Of a DNA stretch of 44,524 bases, positions 32,148 through 40,557 are shown in pieces. The position numbers were made by a program, and so were the translations under genes. Within the stretch, counting starts at the first letter, position 1; each line of letters opens with the position of its first letter. The stretch covers positions 1 through 44,524 of the forward strand of contig CAZITB010000007.1 in the NCBI GenBank assembly GCA_964542055.1, in the 5' to 3' direction. The notes under the pieces were generated by a model. The model saw only the letters and a list, made by a program, of their open reading frames with translations, did not search any database and was not told the origin of the DNA. Origin of the DNA: CAZITB01 sp964542055 (GTDB lineage: Bacteria > Planctomycetota > Phycisphaerae > Sedimentisphaerales > CAMDDF01).

Positions 32148-33392
32148 ATGTTTTTAAATAAGTACCGGCTATTCCCAGGCCATAGTCAGAAAAACAATTG
32201 GCTGTGGCCTTTTATATTGGTTTTGCTGCTGGGATCGTTTTTTATTTTCGACAGGGGACCAAAACCTACTGTGAACATGGACAAACCGGAAAATTTCTGG
32301 GTAAGAGTTCTTATCTTTTCTGATCTTCAAAAGCTTACGGTCAGTGCGGATGAAGGTTTTGAAGTGATCAAACCAGATGGCTCAAAAGTTCCTTTCGATT
32401 CAAGTGACGAATTTACAATTGAGCCTTCTCAATACGGTTTTAAAATAGATCAAGGAATATTTCCGGCAACTGAGTTATCATTCAAACCTCGCTCGCCATT
32501 TGTTATAAATGCCGATGGTTTTGTTTGTCGGGGGTACTTGCGGATATACATCAACTCCGAAGGTAAACTGGATGTCATCAATCATATCCCTTTAGAGGCT
32601 TACATAGCCTCTGTAATAGGCGCCGAAATGCCCAGGTATTGGCATGCAAGCGCTTTGAAAGCTCAAGCAGTCGCTTCAAGAACATACTGTTTGTACCATA
32701 AAAAAACTTACGGACCCAACCGCAACTATGATGTTAGAAGAACCCAGGCCAATCAGGTTTACAATGGACTGGCAAGCGAATTCAGTGCATCATTAGAAGC
32801 GGCAAGAGAAACCGAAGGAATTGTCATGTTATCTGAAAAGAAAATCTTTCCTGCCTATTTCTCCTCATCATGCGGAGGTCATACCGAGGACGCAGCAAAT
32901 GTTTTCGGAAAGGGTTTTAGCAATCTAAAAGGAAAACCTTGTCCCTATTGCATCAAGGTTGCAAGATCAAAAGATTATCAATGGAAACCCTATAAAATTT
33001 CAAATGAAGACTTGACTGAAAAACTTTGTGCCAAATATGATACGATCAAACCCCTTGGGCCCATAACAGATATCAAAGCCAGGCGAAAAAGAAACTTCGG
33101 TCAGGTTTCCCGCTGGACAAATGTAGAACTGACCGGCAATACCGGTAAAACGATAACTCTCAGAGCCGAAGATTTGCGTCTTTCAATAGACTCAACCGGC
33201 ATGAAGATCAAAGGAACCATATTTGAACTTGCGAATTTAGATGGATTCTGGGTATTCTACTCTGGCCAGGGCTTCGGACACGGCGTAGGTCTTTGCCAAT
33301 GCGGAGCTCAGCAGCTTGCCAGAGAAGATTATACCTGGCAGCAGATTATAAACTACTATTATTCAAACCCAGAATTGGTTAAGTACTATTGA
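32148..33392 (+). CDS. SpoIID/LytB domain protein (putative peptidoglycan lytic transglycosylase)
   Basis: A 414-residue protein with one N-terminal membrane segment (about 18-36) and an extracytoplasmic SpoIID domain (about 130-410). In the sporulation protein, SpoIID cleaves glycan strands stripped of stem peptides. The key region IPLEAYIASVIGAEMPRYW contains the Glu equivalent to the SpoIID catalytic residue, and SSSCGGHTED matches the zinc-site region of clostridial SpoIID. The end, GFGHGVGLCQCGAQQLA, is the family signature with Cys in place of the usual Ser and Tyr (SQYG). An extra C-P-Y-C pair lies near 264-267. AAAGG precedes the start. It sits 9 bases after the TPR-alphaCTD gene and one base before tgt. 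Confidence 0.88.
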   Translation: MFLNKYRLFPGHSQKNNWLWPFILVLLLGSFFIFDRGPKPTVNMDKPENFWVRVLIFSDLQKLTVSADEGFEVIKPDGSKVPFDSSDEFTIEPSQYGFKIDQGIFPATELSFKPRSPFVINADGFVCRGYLRIYINSEGKLDVINHIPLEAYIASVIGAEMPRYWHASALKAQAVASRTYCLYHKKTYGPNRNYDVRRTQANQVYNGLASEFSASLEAARETEGIVMLSEKKIFPAYFSSSCGGHTEDAANVFGKGFSNLKGKPCPYCIKVARSKDYQWKPYKISNEDLTEKLCAKYDTIKPLGPITDIKARRKRNFGQVSRWTNVELTGNTGKTITLRAEDLRLSIDSTGMKIKGTIFELANLDGFWVFYSGQGFGHGVGLCQCGAQQLAREDYTWQQIINYYYSNPELVKYY

Positions 33393-33393
33393 T

Positions 33394-34497
33394 ATGGATA
33401 TCTTTACGGTCAAATCGAAAGACAGTAATTGTCATGCAAGAACAGGTATTTTGAATACCGCTCACGGGCAAATCCAAACGCCGGTTTTTATGCCCGTCGG
33501 TACCAGGGGAACCGTCAAAGGGCTCTTTCCGGATACTATCAAGCAAACCGGGGCACAGATCATTCTTGCAAATACATATCATATGGTGATTCGTCCAGGC
33601 GTTGATATCGTCGAGAAAATCGGCGGCTTGCATAAATTTATGTCATGGGATAAACCCATCCTTACCGATAGCGGCGGCTTCCAGGTTTTTTCGCTTGAGA
33701 CTCTCAACCGTGTCGGCGAAGACGGGGTAGAGTTTAACAGCCATATCGATGGAAGAAGGGTGTATCTTGACCCGAAAATCGCTACAGAGGTGCAGAACCG
33801 CTTAGGCGCGGACATTATCATGTGTTTCGATGAATGCACTCCATTTCCATGTACACCCGAAAAGCTTGAGGATGCTGTCGAAAGAACCATCCGATGGGCA
33901 AAGATATGCAAAGATTCACATAGCAGGGATGATCAGCTGCTTTTCGGAATCGTTCAGGGCGGCATCGATCCGCAGATGCGCCACTACTGTGCTCAAAAGT
34001 TAATCGATCTTGATTTTCCAGGCTATGCAATTGGCGGTCTCAGCGTTGGAGAAGGGCACGAAAACATGATAAAGACTGTTGATTTTACGGCACCGTTACT
34101 GCCTGAAAACAAACCGCGGTACCTGATGGGAGTTGGAATGCCTCAGGATATTGTAGCGTCAGTTTATGCCGGTGTAGATATGTTCGATTGTGTTCTTCCT
34201 ACCAGGAACGGCCGAAACGGGACAGCTTTTGTGGATTCTGGCTATCTCAAAATGCGAAATACTTCTCATTCAGATGACAATTCACCTGTGGATCAAACCT
34301 GCGACTGTTATTGCTGCCGCAATTTTTCAAGAGCAGCCATTCGGCACTTTTTCAATGTCGGTGAAATGCTGGGCCCTATTTTGCTGTCAATTCATAATAT
34401 CAGCTATTTTCAGCGTTTGATGGCAAATATCCGCCAAAAAATCCAGGAAGACACCTTTGCCCGCTGGGCTCGGGATTTCTTGAATGCAGATACATAA
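33394..34497 (+). CDS. tgt: Queuine tRNA-ribosyltransferase
   Basis: TGT exchanges guanine-34 of certain tRNAs for the queuine precursor preQ1. The motifs are ILTDSGGFQVFSL near residues 89-101 with the first catalytic Asp, GGLSVGE near 214, LMGVGMPQDI near 245, and FDCVLPTRNGRNG near 265-277 with the nucleophilic Asp. The zinc site has CDCYCC near 306-311 with a further His in LLSIHN. The length of 367 is normal. Being followed by yajC and secDF repeats the order found in many bacteria (tgt-yajC-secD-secF), although queA is not adjacent here. Confidence 0.95.
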   Translation: MDIFTVKSKDSNCHARTGILNTAHGQIQTPVFMPVGTRGTVKGLFPDTIKQTGAQIILANTYHMVIRPGVDIVEKIGGLHKFMSWDKPILTDSGGFQVFSLETLNRVGEDGVEFNSHIDGRRVYLDPKIATEVQNRLGADIIMCFDECTPFPCTPEKLEDAVERTIRWAKICKDSHSRDDQLLFGIVQGGIDPQMRHYCAQKLIDLDFPGYAIGGLSVGEGHENMIKTVDFTAPLLPENKPRYLMGVGMPQDIVASVYAGVDMFDCVLPTRNGRNGTAFVDSGYLKMRNTSHSDDNSPVDQTCDCYCCRNFSRAAIRHFFNVGEMLGPILLSIHNISYFQRLMANIRQKIQEDTFARWARDFLNADT

Positions 34498-34758
34498 ATT
34501 CTTGTAAATTTTGAATTTAGAACAATTTAGTTAAACATTACGTAACGAAGTAGATTTTAATGGATTGACAGGCAAAAAAACTAATAATGTCCTAAATTAT
34601 CCAAAAAAACCTCTTTCTCGTCAAAAAAAAAGGTGTATTATTCGCTGATTTTGGTGTATAAGTATAAATTCTAAATTTATGATATTTTGGAAAAAGTACG
34701 AATTAATTGTATGACAATTGTGCCCATAAACGCACATAAAAATTTGAAGGGATTTAAA

Positions 34759-35181
34759 ATGAACACAAGCTTTTATTTGTTAGCTCAGGAAGACGCTCAG
34801 CCGGTAGTTTCTGAACCTGTTGATGCGCCCGAAACAGAAAATATTACAACTCAGGATGGTGCTGTACCTGCAGACCCTAATGGTCCGGGTGCAACCAGAC
34901 AAAGCCCGTTTAATACGCAATTGATCTTTCTTGTTTTGATGATCGTGGTCATTTACTTCCTGATGTTCAGGGGCCCAAAGCAAAAACAGAAAAAACATCA
35001 GAATATGATAAATGAGCTCGCAAAAAATGATAAGGTAAGAACCATCGGCGGCATGATCGGCACGGTTGTTGATATCCGTGACAATGAAGTGATTCTCAAA
35101 GTCGATGAATCAACCAATACAAAAATCAGGGTCATAAAGGGTGCAATCGCAACAACCCTTAAAGATGAAATTGAAAAATAA
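34759..35181 (+). CDS. yajC: Preprotein translocase subunit YajC
   Basis: This small inner-membrane accessory protein works with SecDF. From ATG 34759 (GAAGGGA seven bases upstream) it has 140 residues. An in-frame TTG at 34687 would add 24 residues but lacks a ribosome-binding site. The membrane helix is at about residues 52-71 (QLIFLVLMIVVIYFLMF). It is followed by the YajC core with the RTIGGMIGTVVDI motif. The 50-residue N-terminal part, rich in Glu, Pro and Ala (AQEDAQPVVSEP...), is longer than in most YajC proteins and would face the periplasm. It lies 40 bases before secDF. The 261 bases upstream are AT-rich without an obvious gene. Confidence 0.92.
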   Translation: MNTSFYLLAQEDAQPVVSEPVDAPETENITTQDGAVPADPNGPGATRQSPFNTQLIFLVLMIVVIYFLMFRGPKQKQKKHQNMINELAKNDKVRTIGGMIGTVVDIRDNEVILKVDESTNTKIRVIKGAIATTLKDEIEK

Positions 35182-35221
35182 TTGAACTCAATTGATGTTT
35201 TTACTAAGAAAGAGATAGTTT

Positions 35222-38200
35222 ATGAATAGGAATCTTTTTTGGAAGATAGCTTTAGTCATACTTTTAGTAGTACTGGCAGTGTGGGAACTTTATCCTCCCC
35301 AGGAAACTTTGAAACAAGGCTTGGACCTCGCTGGAGGAACGAGTATCATTTATGATATTGATACAAGGGGCCTTGATGCCGAAGCCAAAAAAGGTCTGGC
35401 TGAAAAAACCATCAAGGTCCTTAGAAGGCGAATTGATCCTTCGAACATTATGAATCTTGAGTGGGTTGCTCACGGCAATAGCCGTATCGAGATCAAAATG
35501 CCCTTAGCCAGTCCTGATATCATCCAGAAAAGGCAGCGGTATAATGAGACCCTTGAACAGCTTCAAGACCAGAACGTCAATCTTGCAATTGTCAGAAGGT
35601 CGCTTGAACTGGACCAGCAAGAACGTATGGAGCAGTTTGAACAATTCGCCCAGGGCGATCCAAACAGACTGGAAATATTAACCGAACTTGCCGATGTTTA
35701 CCAGGCCAGAAAGCAGCTTCAGCAGCAAAGAGATGATTTGGCCCAAAAGCTGGACCAGCTTGAAAGTCAGCTCAAAGAGCAAAATGTCAGCATAGAAGAT
35801 TTGCGTTCAAGTCTTAGCCAGTGGATAGACCAGGATCCAAACGAGCTTGAAAAAAGCATAAAAGATTTTGCTGATGCAGCCACAGACGAGCCAGCCCCTC
35901 AAACAATCGAACTTCTTGCAAATTATGTTGAAACTTATAAACAATGGGGCGAAGTAGTCGATCAGCTTACAAACCAGGTCGATGGCCTCAATCTCAGGTA
36001 TTCACAAGCATTGAATAAACTTCAGGGTTTGAATCTTACCGTCTCTCAGGTAACTGATATTATGGATTTGCCACAGGATTCCGCTCAGCGGCAGGAACTC
36101 ATAAACCAGTTGCTGGCCAACTACCCCGGCAGAACAGAAGAAATCCGCCAGGTCATCGATGCCTATGATGCATACAGACCCTTCCGCGGAAGGCTTGACG
36201 GCCCTGAAGACCTAAAGAGAATGCTCAAAGGTGCCGGTGTTCTTGAATTCCGCATTATACCGATTCCAGGCGATGAAGGTTTCACCGAAGCCATGGCGAC
36301 AAATTACATTGATAACTTAAAACAAAAAGGTCCCCAGGCTGCTTCTGACAGCCGTTATGTCTGGATAGAAATCGAAGATATTGATTCATGGAATACACCC
36401 GGAATTATTGAGCAGTTTGGTAATAAGCATTACGTGCTTGCCAGCAACCAGCCCCAGGAAAGATTACTGGCCCAGGAAGACGGCAGGGACTGGAAACTTG
36501 CCCAGGCTTTTGTTACTACAGACTCGCTTGGAAGACCTGCGGTCGGTTTTAGATTCAACACCGTTGGCAGCAGTCTTTTCTACAGGTTGACAGATAATAA
36601 TCTAAACAGGCCTTTAGCAATAATTCTTGACGACATTGCTCTTTCAGCTCCGAATATTCAATCCGCTATCAGCGAAAGAGGCATAATCGAAGGAAAGTTC
36701 ACCCAGACCGAAGTTACAGATATGGTCAGCAAACTGGACGCCGGTTCATTAAAAGCAAGGCTTATCGAACCGCCGGTTTCCGAAAATACCATCGGCCCGG
36801 GTATTGGTGAAGACAACCGTGAAAAAGGAAAATTTGCAGCAATTATCGGTTTAGCCGCAGTAGCTGCGTTCATGACGGTTTACTACATCGGAGCCGGTAT
36901 CATTTCTGTTCTGGCATTGGTACTGAACCTGCTTTTCGTTCTGGCAATCATGGCATTTAGCAATGCTACTTTTACTCTGCCAGGTATCGCTGGTATCATT
37001 TTGATCATCGGTATGGCAGTTGACGCAAACGTCTTGATTTTCGAAAGGATCAGGGAAGAGCTGCTAAAAGGTGCATCTCTGAAAGTTGCCATTGACTCAG
37101 GCTACAAAAGGGCGTTTAGAACAATTTTCGATGCTAATTTAACAACGTTTATCACAGCTGCGATTCTCTTTTATGTCGCTTCAGAAGAAATCAAAGGTTT
37201 CGCGATCGTATTGATGCTTGGTATTGTATCGAGCATGTTCACCGCATTGTTCGTTACCAGGATAATTTTTGAGCTGCTCATCAAAATGAAGGTTATCAAA
37301 AACAAGATACCTATGATGAGCATTGTTAAAAATCCAACTTTTTCGTGGATGTCCGCACGCCCTGTTTTCGCAACTATTTCAATCGTTTTTATAGCTGCCG
37401 GATTATTCATTTTCTTTAGCCGTGATGATCAGGCAAATAGTAAGTACGATATCGAATTCACTGGCGGAACCAGTGCAACTATCACCTTGAAAGAAGATGT
37501 GAAACTCAACCGAGACCAGGTTGAAAATATGATCCGTCAACAAGGTGAAATTATAAATAACCCGCTCATTCAAAGGGCAAAGGTTTACACCGTCGGTGAA
37601 ACTGGTCAGGAATATGAGATCAGTACAATTGAAACTAATACAGCCACTACCAAAGTAACTTTCACAGACCAGCAGCAAAGAACATCTGAACAAGTAATGC
37701 AAGAGGTGGTGGATGCCTACAACAGAGTCGGCCGGGAACTTGAGAACCTCAAAGTGTCACAAGGTGAAAACGCAAATACTTTTGTAATTACAACAAGCCA
37801 GGTTAATAAAGGGCTTATTGTAGATGTTCTCAATAATGCTTTTCCGGAAAATGCCGAAATTTCTGAACCTGAAATTAATGAGGTAGTTACCACAGCCATC
37901 AAAGATGCTTTCAGGGATAAACTAAAAGTGTTAAGCAGTCTCGAGCCTGAGATAGTTTCAACTGAGCAGATCAGTCCTGAAATGATCGAATCTTACCCTG
38001 AAATTTCTCAGTATCTCGGCGGTATAAAAATTCAGGTCAAAGTTGAAGAATCTGCCTCACCTTCCGAAATCATTAACAGATTCGAATCTCTCAGGTTCAA
38101 ACCGGACCTGGTTAGATATACAAGAAATCCTTATAAGCTATTGACTCCAAATTATGTAAGCCTCGAAAATGCAGACCAGGATAAAGAACTCAATGAATTT

Positions 38201-38899
38201 ATTTTCGTTGCTGTAAAAAGTCAGGCTCACGGTACTCAGCTAACCGGCAAAGACTGGGAAAATTTCGAAAATACTGAAATTTCAAGAGTGCTCGCAGCAG
38301 CTAAGATGGAAACCTCGCTTTCACGCGTAAACCAGATTGCTCCATCGATCGGTCAGCAAGCCAAAACACAGGCTCTTATAGCCATTATACTTTCGCTTAT
38401 TGCGATCATTGGTTATATCTGGATTCGATTCGGCACCGCTCGCTACGGTTTGGCAGCAATCGCAGCTCTTGTTCATGACGTCTGTATTACCCTTGGTGCC
38501 GTTGTAGCAGCCACATACGTAGCTGGCACACCTCTTGGCGCAGCATTGGGAATACAGGATTTCAAGATCAATCTCGAAATTATCGCTGCGTTACTAACCA
38601 TTATCGGTTACTCGCTAAACGACACCATCGTCGTGTTCGACCGAATTCGTGAGAATAAAGGTAAACTTGACGTACTCAATCCCAACATCATAAATGACAG
38701 TATTAATCAGACACTATCGAGAACTCTGCTGACATCGTTCACAACTTTCATAGTAGTTCTGATCATGTACATCCTCGGCGGTGAAGGCCTCCGTGGTTTC
38801 ACATTCGCTTTGTTGATTGGTGTAATAGTCGGTACATATTCTTCTATCGCTATTGCTGCTCCGCTGTTAGTTGTCGGACAGAAAAAGAAATCTGCATAA
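35222..38899 (+). CDS. secDF: Protein translocase SecDF, fused, with large coiled-coil insert
   Basis: A single 1225-residue chain carries SecD then SecF, which use the proton gradient to complete protein export. SecD starts with a membrane helix and LKQGLDLAGGTSI (residues 30-42). SecD's membrane part has MAVDANVLIFERIREEL, and SecF has the equivalent YSLNDTIVVFDRIREN near residue 1138, where the conserved Asp residues lie. Between MPLASPD (residue about 99) and LKGAGVLEFRI (about 337) is an insert of about 225 residues. It is dominated by coiled coil (YQARKQLQQQRDDLAQKLDQ) and is absent from the E. coli protein. The SecF periplasmic part is also enlarged. The reading frame is intact throughout. 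It follows yajC and ends at a terminator. Confidence 0.95.
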   Translation: MNRNLFWKIALVILLVVLAVWELYPPQETLKQGLDLAGGTSIIYDIDTRGLDAEAKKGLAEKTIKVLRRRIDPSNIMNLEWVAHGNSRIEIKMPLASPDIIQKRQRYNETLEQLQDQNVNLAIVRRSLELDQQERMEQFEQFAQGDPNRLEILTELADVYQARKQLQQQRDDLAQKLDQLESQLKEQNVSIEDLRSSLSQWIDQDPNELEKSIKDFADAATDEPAPQTIELLANYVETYKQWGEVVDQLTNQVDGLNLRYSQALNKLQGLNLTVSQVTDIMDLPQDSAQRQELINQLLANYPGRTEEIRQVIDAYDAYRPFRGRLDGPEDLKRMLKGAGVLEFRIIPIPGDEGFTEAMATNYIDNLKQKGPQAASDSRYVWIEIEDIDSWNTPGIIEQFGNKHYVLASNQPQERLLAQEDGRDWKLAQAFVTTDSLGRPAVGFRFNTVGSSLFYRLTDNNLNRPLAIILDDIALSAPNIQSAISERGIIEGKFTQTEVTDMVSKLDAGSLKARLIEPPVSENTIGPGIGEDNREKGKFAAIIGLAAVAAFMTVYYIGAGIISVLALVLNLLFVLAIMAFSNATFTLPGIAGIILIIGMAVDANVLIFERIREELLKGASLKVAIDSGYKRAFRTIFDANLTTFITAAILFYVASEEIKGFAIVLMLGIVSSMFTALFVTRIIFELLIKMKVIKNKIPMMSIVKNPTFSWMSARPVFATISIVFIAAGLFIFFSRDDQANSKYDIEFTGGTSATITLKEDVKLNRDQVENMIRQQGEIINNPLIQRAKVYTVGETGQEYEISTIETNTATTKVTFTDQQQRTSEQVMQEVVDAYNRVGRELENLKVSQGENANTFVITTSQVNKGLIVDVLNNAFPENAEISEPEINEVVTTAIKDAFRDKLKVLSSLEPEIVSTEQISPEMIESYPEISQYLGGIKIQVKVEESASPSEIINRFESLRFKPDLVRYTRNPYKLLTPNYVSLENADQDKELNEFIFVAVKSQAHGTQLTGKDWENFENTEISRVLAAAKMETSLSRVNQIAPSIGQQAKTQALIAIILSLIAIIGYIWIRFGTARYGLAAIAALVHDVCITLGAVVAATYVAGTPLGAALGIQDFKINLEIIAALLTIIGYSLNDTIVVFDRIRENKGKLDVLNPNIINDSINQTLSRTLLTSFTTFIVVLIMYILGGEGLRGFTFALLIGVIVGTYSSIAIAAPLLVVGQKKKSA

Positions 38900-38905
38900 A
38901 GTTAA

Positions 38906-38944
38906 AAAGCCTCGGACTTAAACATCCGGGGCTTTCTTTTTTTA
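38906..38944 (+). terminator. Intrinsic terminator after secDF
   Basis: AAAGCCTCGGA (38906-38916) pairs with TCCGGGGCTTT (38925-38935) with one G-T wobble, followed by CTTTTTTTTT. The start codon of the next gene begins at 38946, one base after the T-run. Confidence 0.8.
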
Positions 38945-38945
38945 A

Positions 38946-39410
38946 ATGTTGGCTGGAACTAAACATTTTAAATTATATTTGATTGCAGCAATTGTTACTT
39001 TTATCGTTCTCTTGCTGTTGATGATAAAACTTCGCCCTGATGAAAACCAGGTTTCGAATCTTCCCGATGATTACCAGTTTGCACCCTGGATCGGCACAAA
39101 AGATCAGTGGCTTAATTCAAAAGACGATTCCAGAAACATCAAAAACATTTCTCTGGTCGAAGAGATGAAAACAATAAAAGCATACCGCATCGCAGAAGAT
39201 AAAATTGTTCCCGACCCCAATGACTTTGAAAGCGAAAAGGTTATCACAATACGGTTCCATATAGTTAATGAATCTGATACTCTTTCGGCAATATCAGAAA
39301 AATATTATGGAACCTCTCGCCGATGGCGTGAAATCTTCCAAGCTAATAAAGACGTAATTTCCAACCCTGACTTTCTGCAAAAGGGAACTAAATTGATAAT
39401 TCCAGAATAA
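38946..39410 (+). CDS. Membrane-anchored LysM domain protein
   Basis: A 154-residue protein with an N-terminal membrane segment (about residues 10-26, LYLIAAIVTFIVLLLLM). A linker of about 80 residues follows, then a single C-terminal LysM domain (about 103-154: RFHIVNESDTLSAISEKYYG, then ANKDVISNPDFLQKGTKLIIP). LysM binds peptidoglycan, so the protein probably tethers the inner membrane to the wall; no catalytic domain is present. The ATG lies directly behind the terminator hairpin of secDF and has no ordinary ribosome-binding site; the only G-rich sequence (CCGGGG) is inside the hairpin. It is convergent with the nucleotidyltransferase gene, with six bases between their stops. Confidence 0.85.
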   Translation: MLAGTKHFKLYLIAAIVTFIVLLLLMIKLRPDENQVSNLPDDYQFAPWIGTKDQWLNSKDDSRNIKNISLVEEMKTIKAYRIAEDKIVPDPNDFESEKVITIRFHIVNESDTLSAISEKYYGTSRRWREIFQANKDVISNPDFLQKGTKLIIPE

Positions 39411-39416
39411 ACCTTT

Positions 39417-40319
39417 TTAAAATTGCAAATCTTGGGGATACTTACCTTCGTTTATCATCTTTTCTATTGTTTGTTGAGCCGAAGCCTTGTCATCGCTGTA
39501 GGTAACCCCAAACCACTTTGAATCGGTTGATAAAACTTTTACAGAAACAGCCTTGTTCCTGATAAGATTATCAACAACGAAAGGTATATAAAATTCACTT
39601 TTTTCTTCTCTTGCGTGGTTTATCAGAAAATCTTCAAATTGTTTTTGCAAGTGTTTGAAAATCGAAGGATGGAATCCCCACAAATTCATTGATACTAAAG
39701 TTTCTGGTTCTATAGAAATCTCTTGATCATCTTTAGAAACATAAACGATCTTTCCGTCTTTTGGGAAAATTTTAGTTCGTTCAGTAACCTTTTCCAAAAA
39801 CATATCTTTTGTCACTTCACAAACGCCTCGCGACACATGACCGTGTTCAGACAAAGTATTTCTAAGGTAAAACCCGACCATCGAATAAAGATCCTGCCTG
39901 GCATCATCCGAGAGAAAACCCTTCATGAGTTTGTATGACTCAAACCCGTAAAAATCATCTGCATTTATAACCGCAAAAGGCTCATTTATTACCTTTTTTG
40001 CAACCAGAATGGCATGACCGGTTCCCCAGGGTTTCTGACGATTTTCCGGTACTTCAAAACCGCCAAGCCCGCTGTCTAATTCCTGGTGGACATATACAAC
40101 TTCGGTTTTATCTTTAAGTTTTGAGCCAATCTTTTCCTTAAAAGCATCTTCGAAACTCTTACGAATAACAAAAACAACTTTGCCAAAGCCCGCCTTCAAA
40201 GCATCATACACGGAATAATCAAGTATGGCTTCACCATTAGGGCCAACCGGATCTATCTGTTTCAAGCCGCCGTACCTGCTGCCCATACCCGCTGCAAGAA
40301 CTAAAAGTGTAGGTTTCAT
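39417..40319 (-). CDS. Sugar-1-phosphate nucleotidyltransferase
   Basis: This 300-residue nucleotidyltransferase-family protein has LAAGMGSRYGGLKQ at residues 8-21 (nucleotide-binding loop), WGTGHAILVAK near 98-108 and INADDFYG near 117-124 (metal-binding Asp pair). It resembles UTP/dTTP:sugar-1-phosphate transferases but is shorter than GlmU and has no acyltransferase repeat. Across a 238-base gap lies a NahK-like sugar 1-kinase in the opposite direction. Together they could turn a free sugar, perhaps an N-acetylhexosamine, into a nucleotide sugar. That pairing is inference. The ribosome-binding region has GGAGAAACG upstream of the ATG. Confidence 0.88.
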   Translation of the reverse strand: MKPTLLVLAAGMGSRYGGLKQIDPVGPNGEAILDYSVYDALKAGFGKVVFVIRKSFEDAFKEKIGSKLKDKTEVVYVHQELDSGLGGFEVPENRQKPWGTGHAILVAKKVINEPFAVINADDFYGFESYKLMKGFLSDDARQDLYSMVGFYLRNTLSEHGHVSRGVCEVTKDMFLEKVTERTKIFPKDGKIVYVSKDDQEISIEPETLVSMNLWGFHPSIFKHLQKQFEDFLINHAREEKSEFYIPFVVDNLIRNKAVSVKVLSTDSKWFGVTYSDDKASAQQTIEKMINEGKYPQDLQF

Positions 40320-40471
40320 CGTTTCTCCACTTATTTAATAATATTGCCAAATCTTACAATGATATGTCCCAATTTTCAAGCAGTGACTAATACTTTTAAA
40401 ACTTTTTTCATCCAGCTTCTTTCATAGTAATTCTTGCTTATAAACCACTGAAAGGTTATATTTAGCTTATC

Positions 40472-40486
40472 TTCGATATATTCGAA
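40472..40486. promoter_or_regulatory. Palindrome in the divergent sugar-activation promoter region
   Basis: TTCGA (40472-40476) and TCGAA (40482-40486) flank TATAT, forming a small inverted repeat. Related ATTCGAA also appears near 40515. It lies between two divergent genes and could be an operator, but it is short and AT-rich. Confidence 0.3.
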
Positions 40487-40557
40487 TGGGAAATATCAAT
40501 GGAAAAAAAGATAAATTCGAAGCAGCAAAACTCGATACTGCATAATTAATTTGAAAG

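Noticed and set aside
34563..34590. TTGACA upstream of yajC as a promoter
   Set aside because: No -10 box occurs 16-18 bases downstream; the nearest AT-rich hexamers are at the wrong distance.
34687..34758. TTG start for yajC
   Set aside because: No ribosome-binding site and 24 non-family residues; ATG 34759 has GAAGGGA at good spacing.
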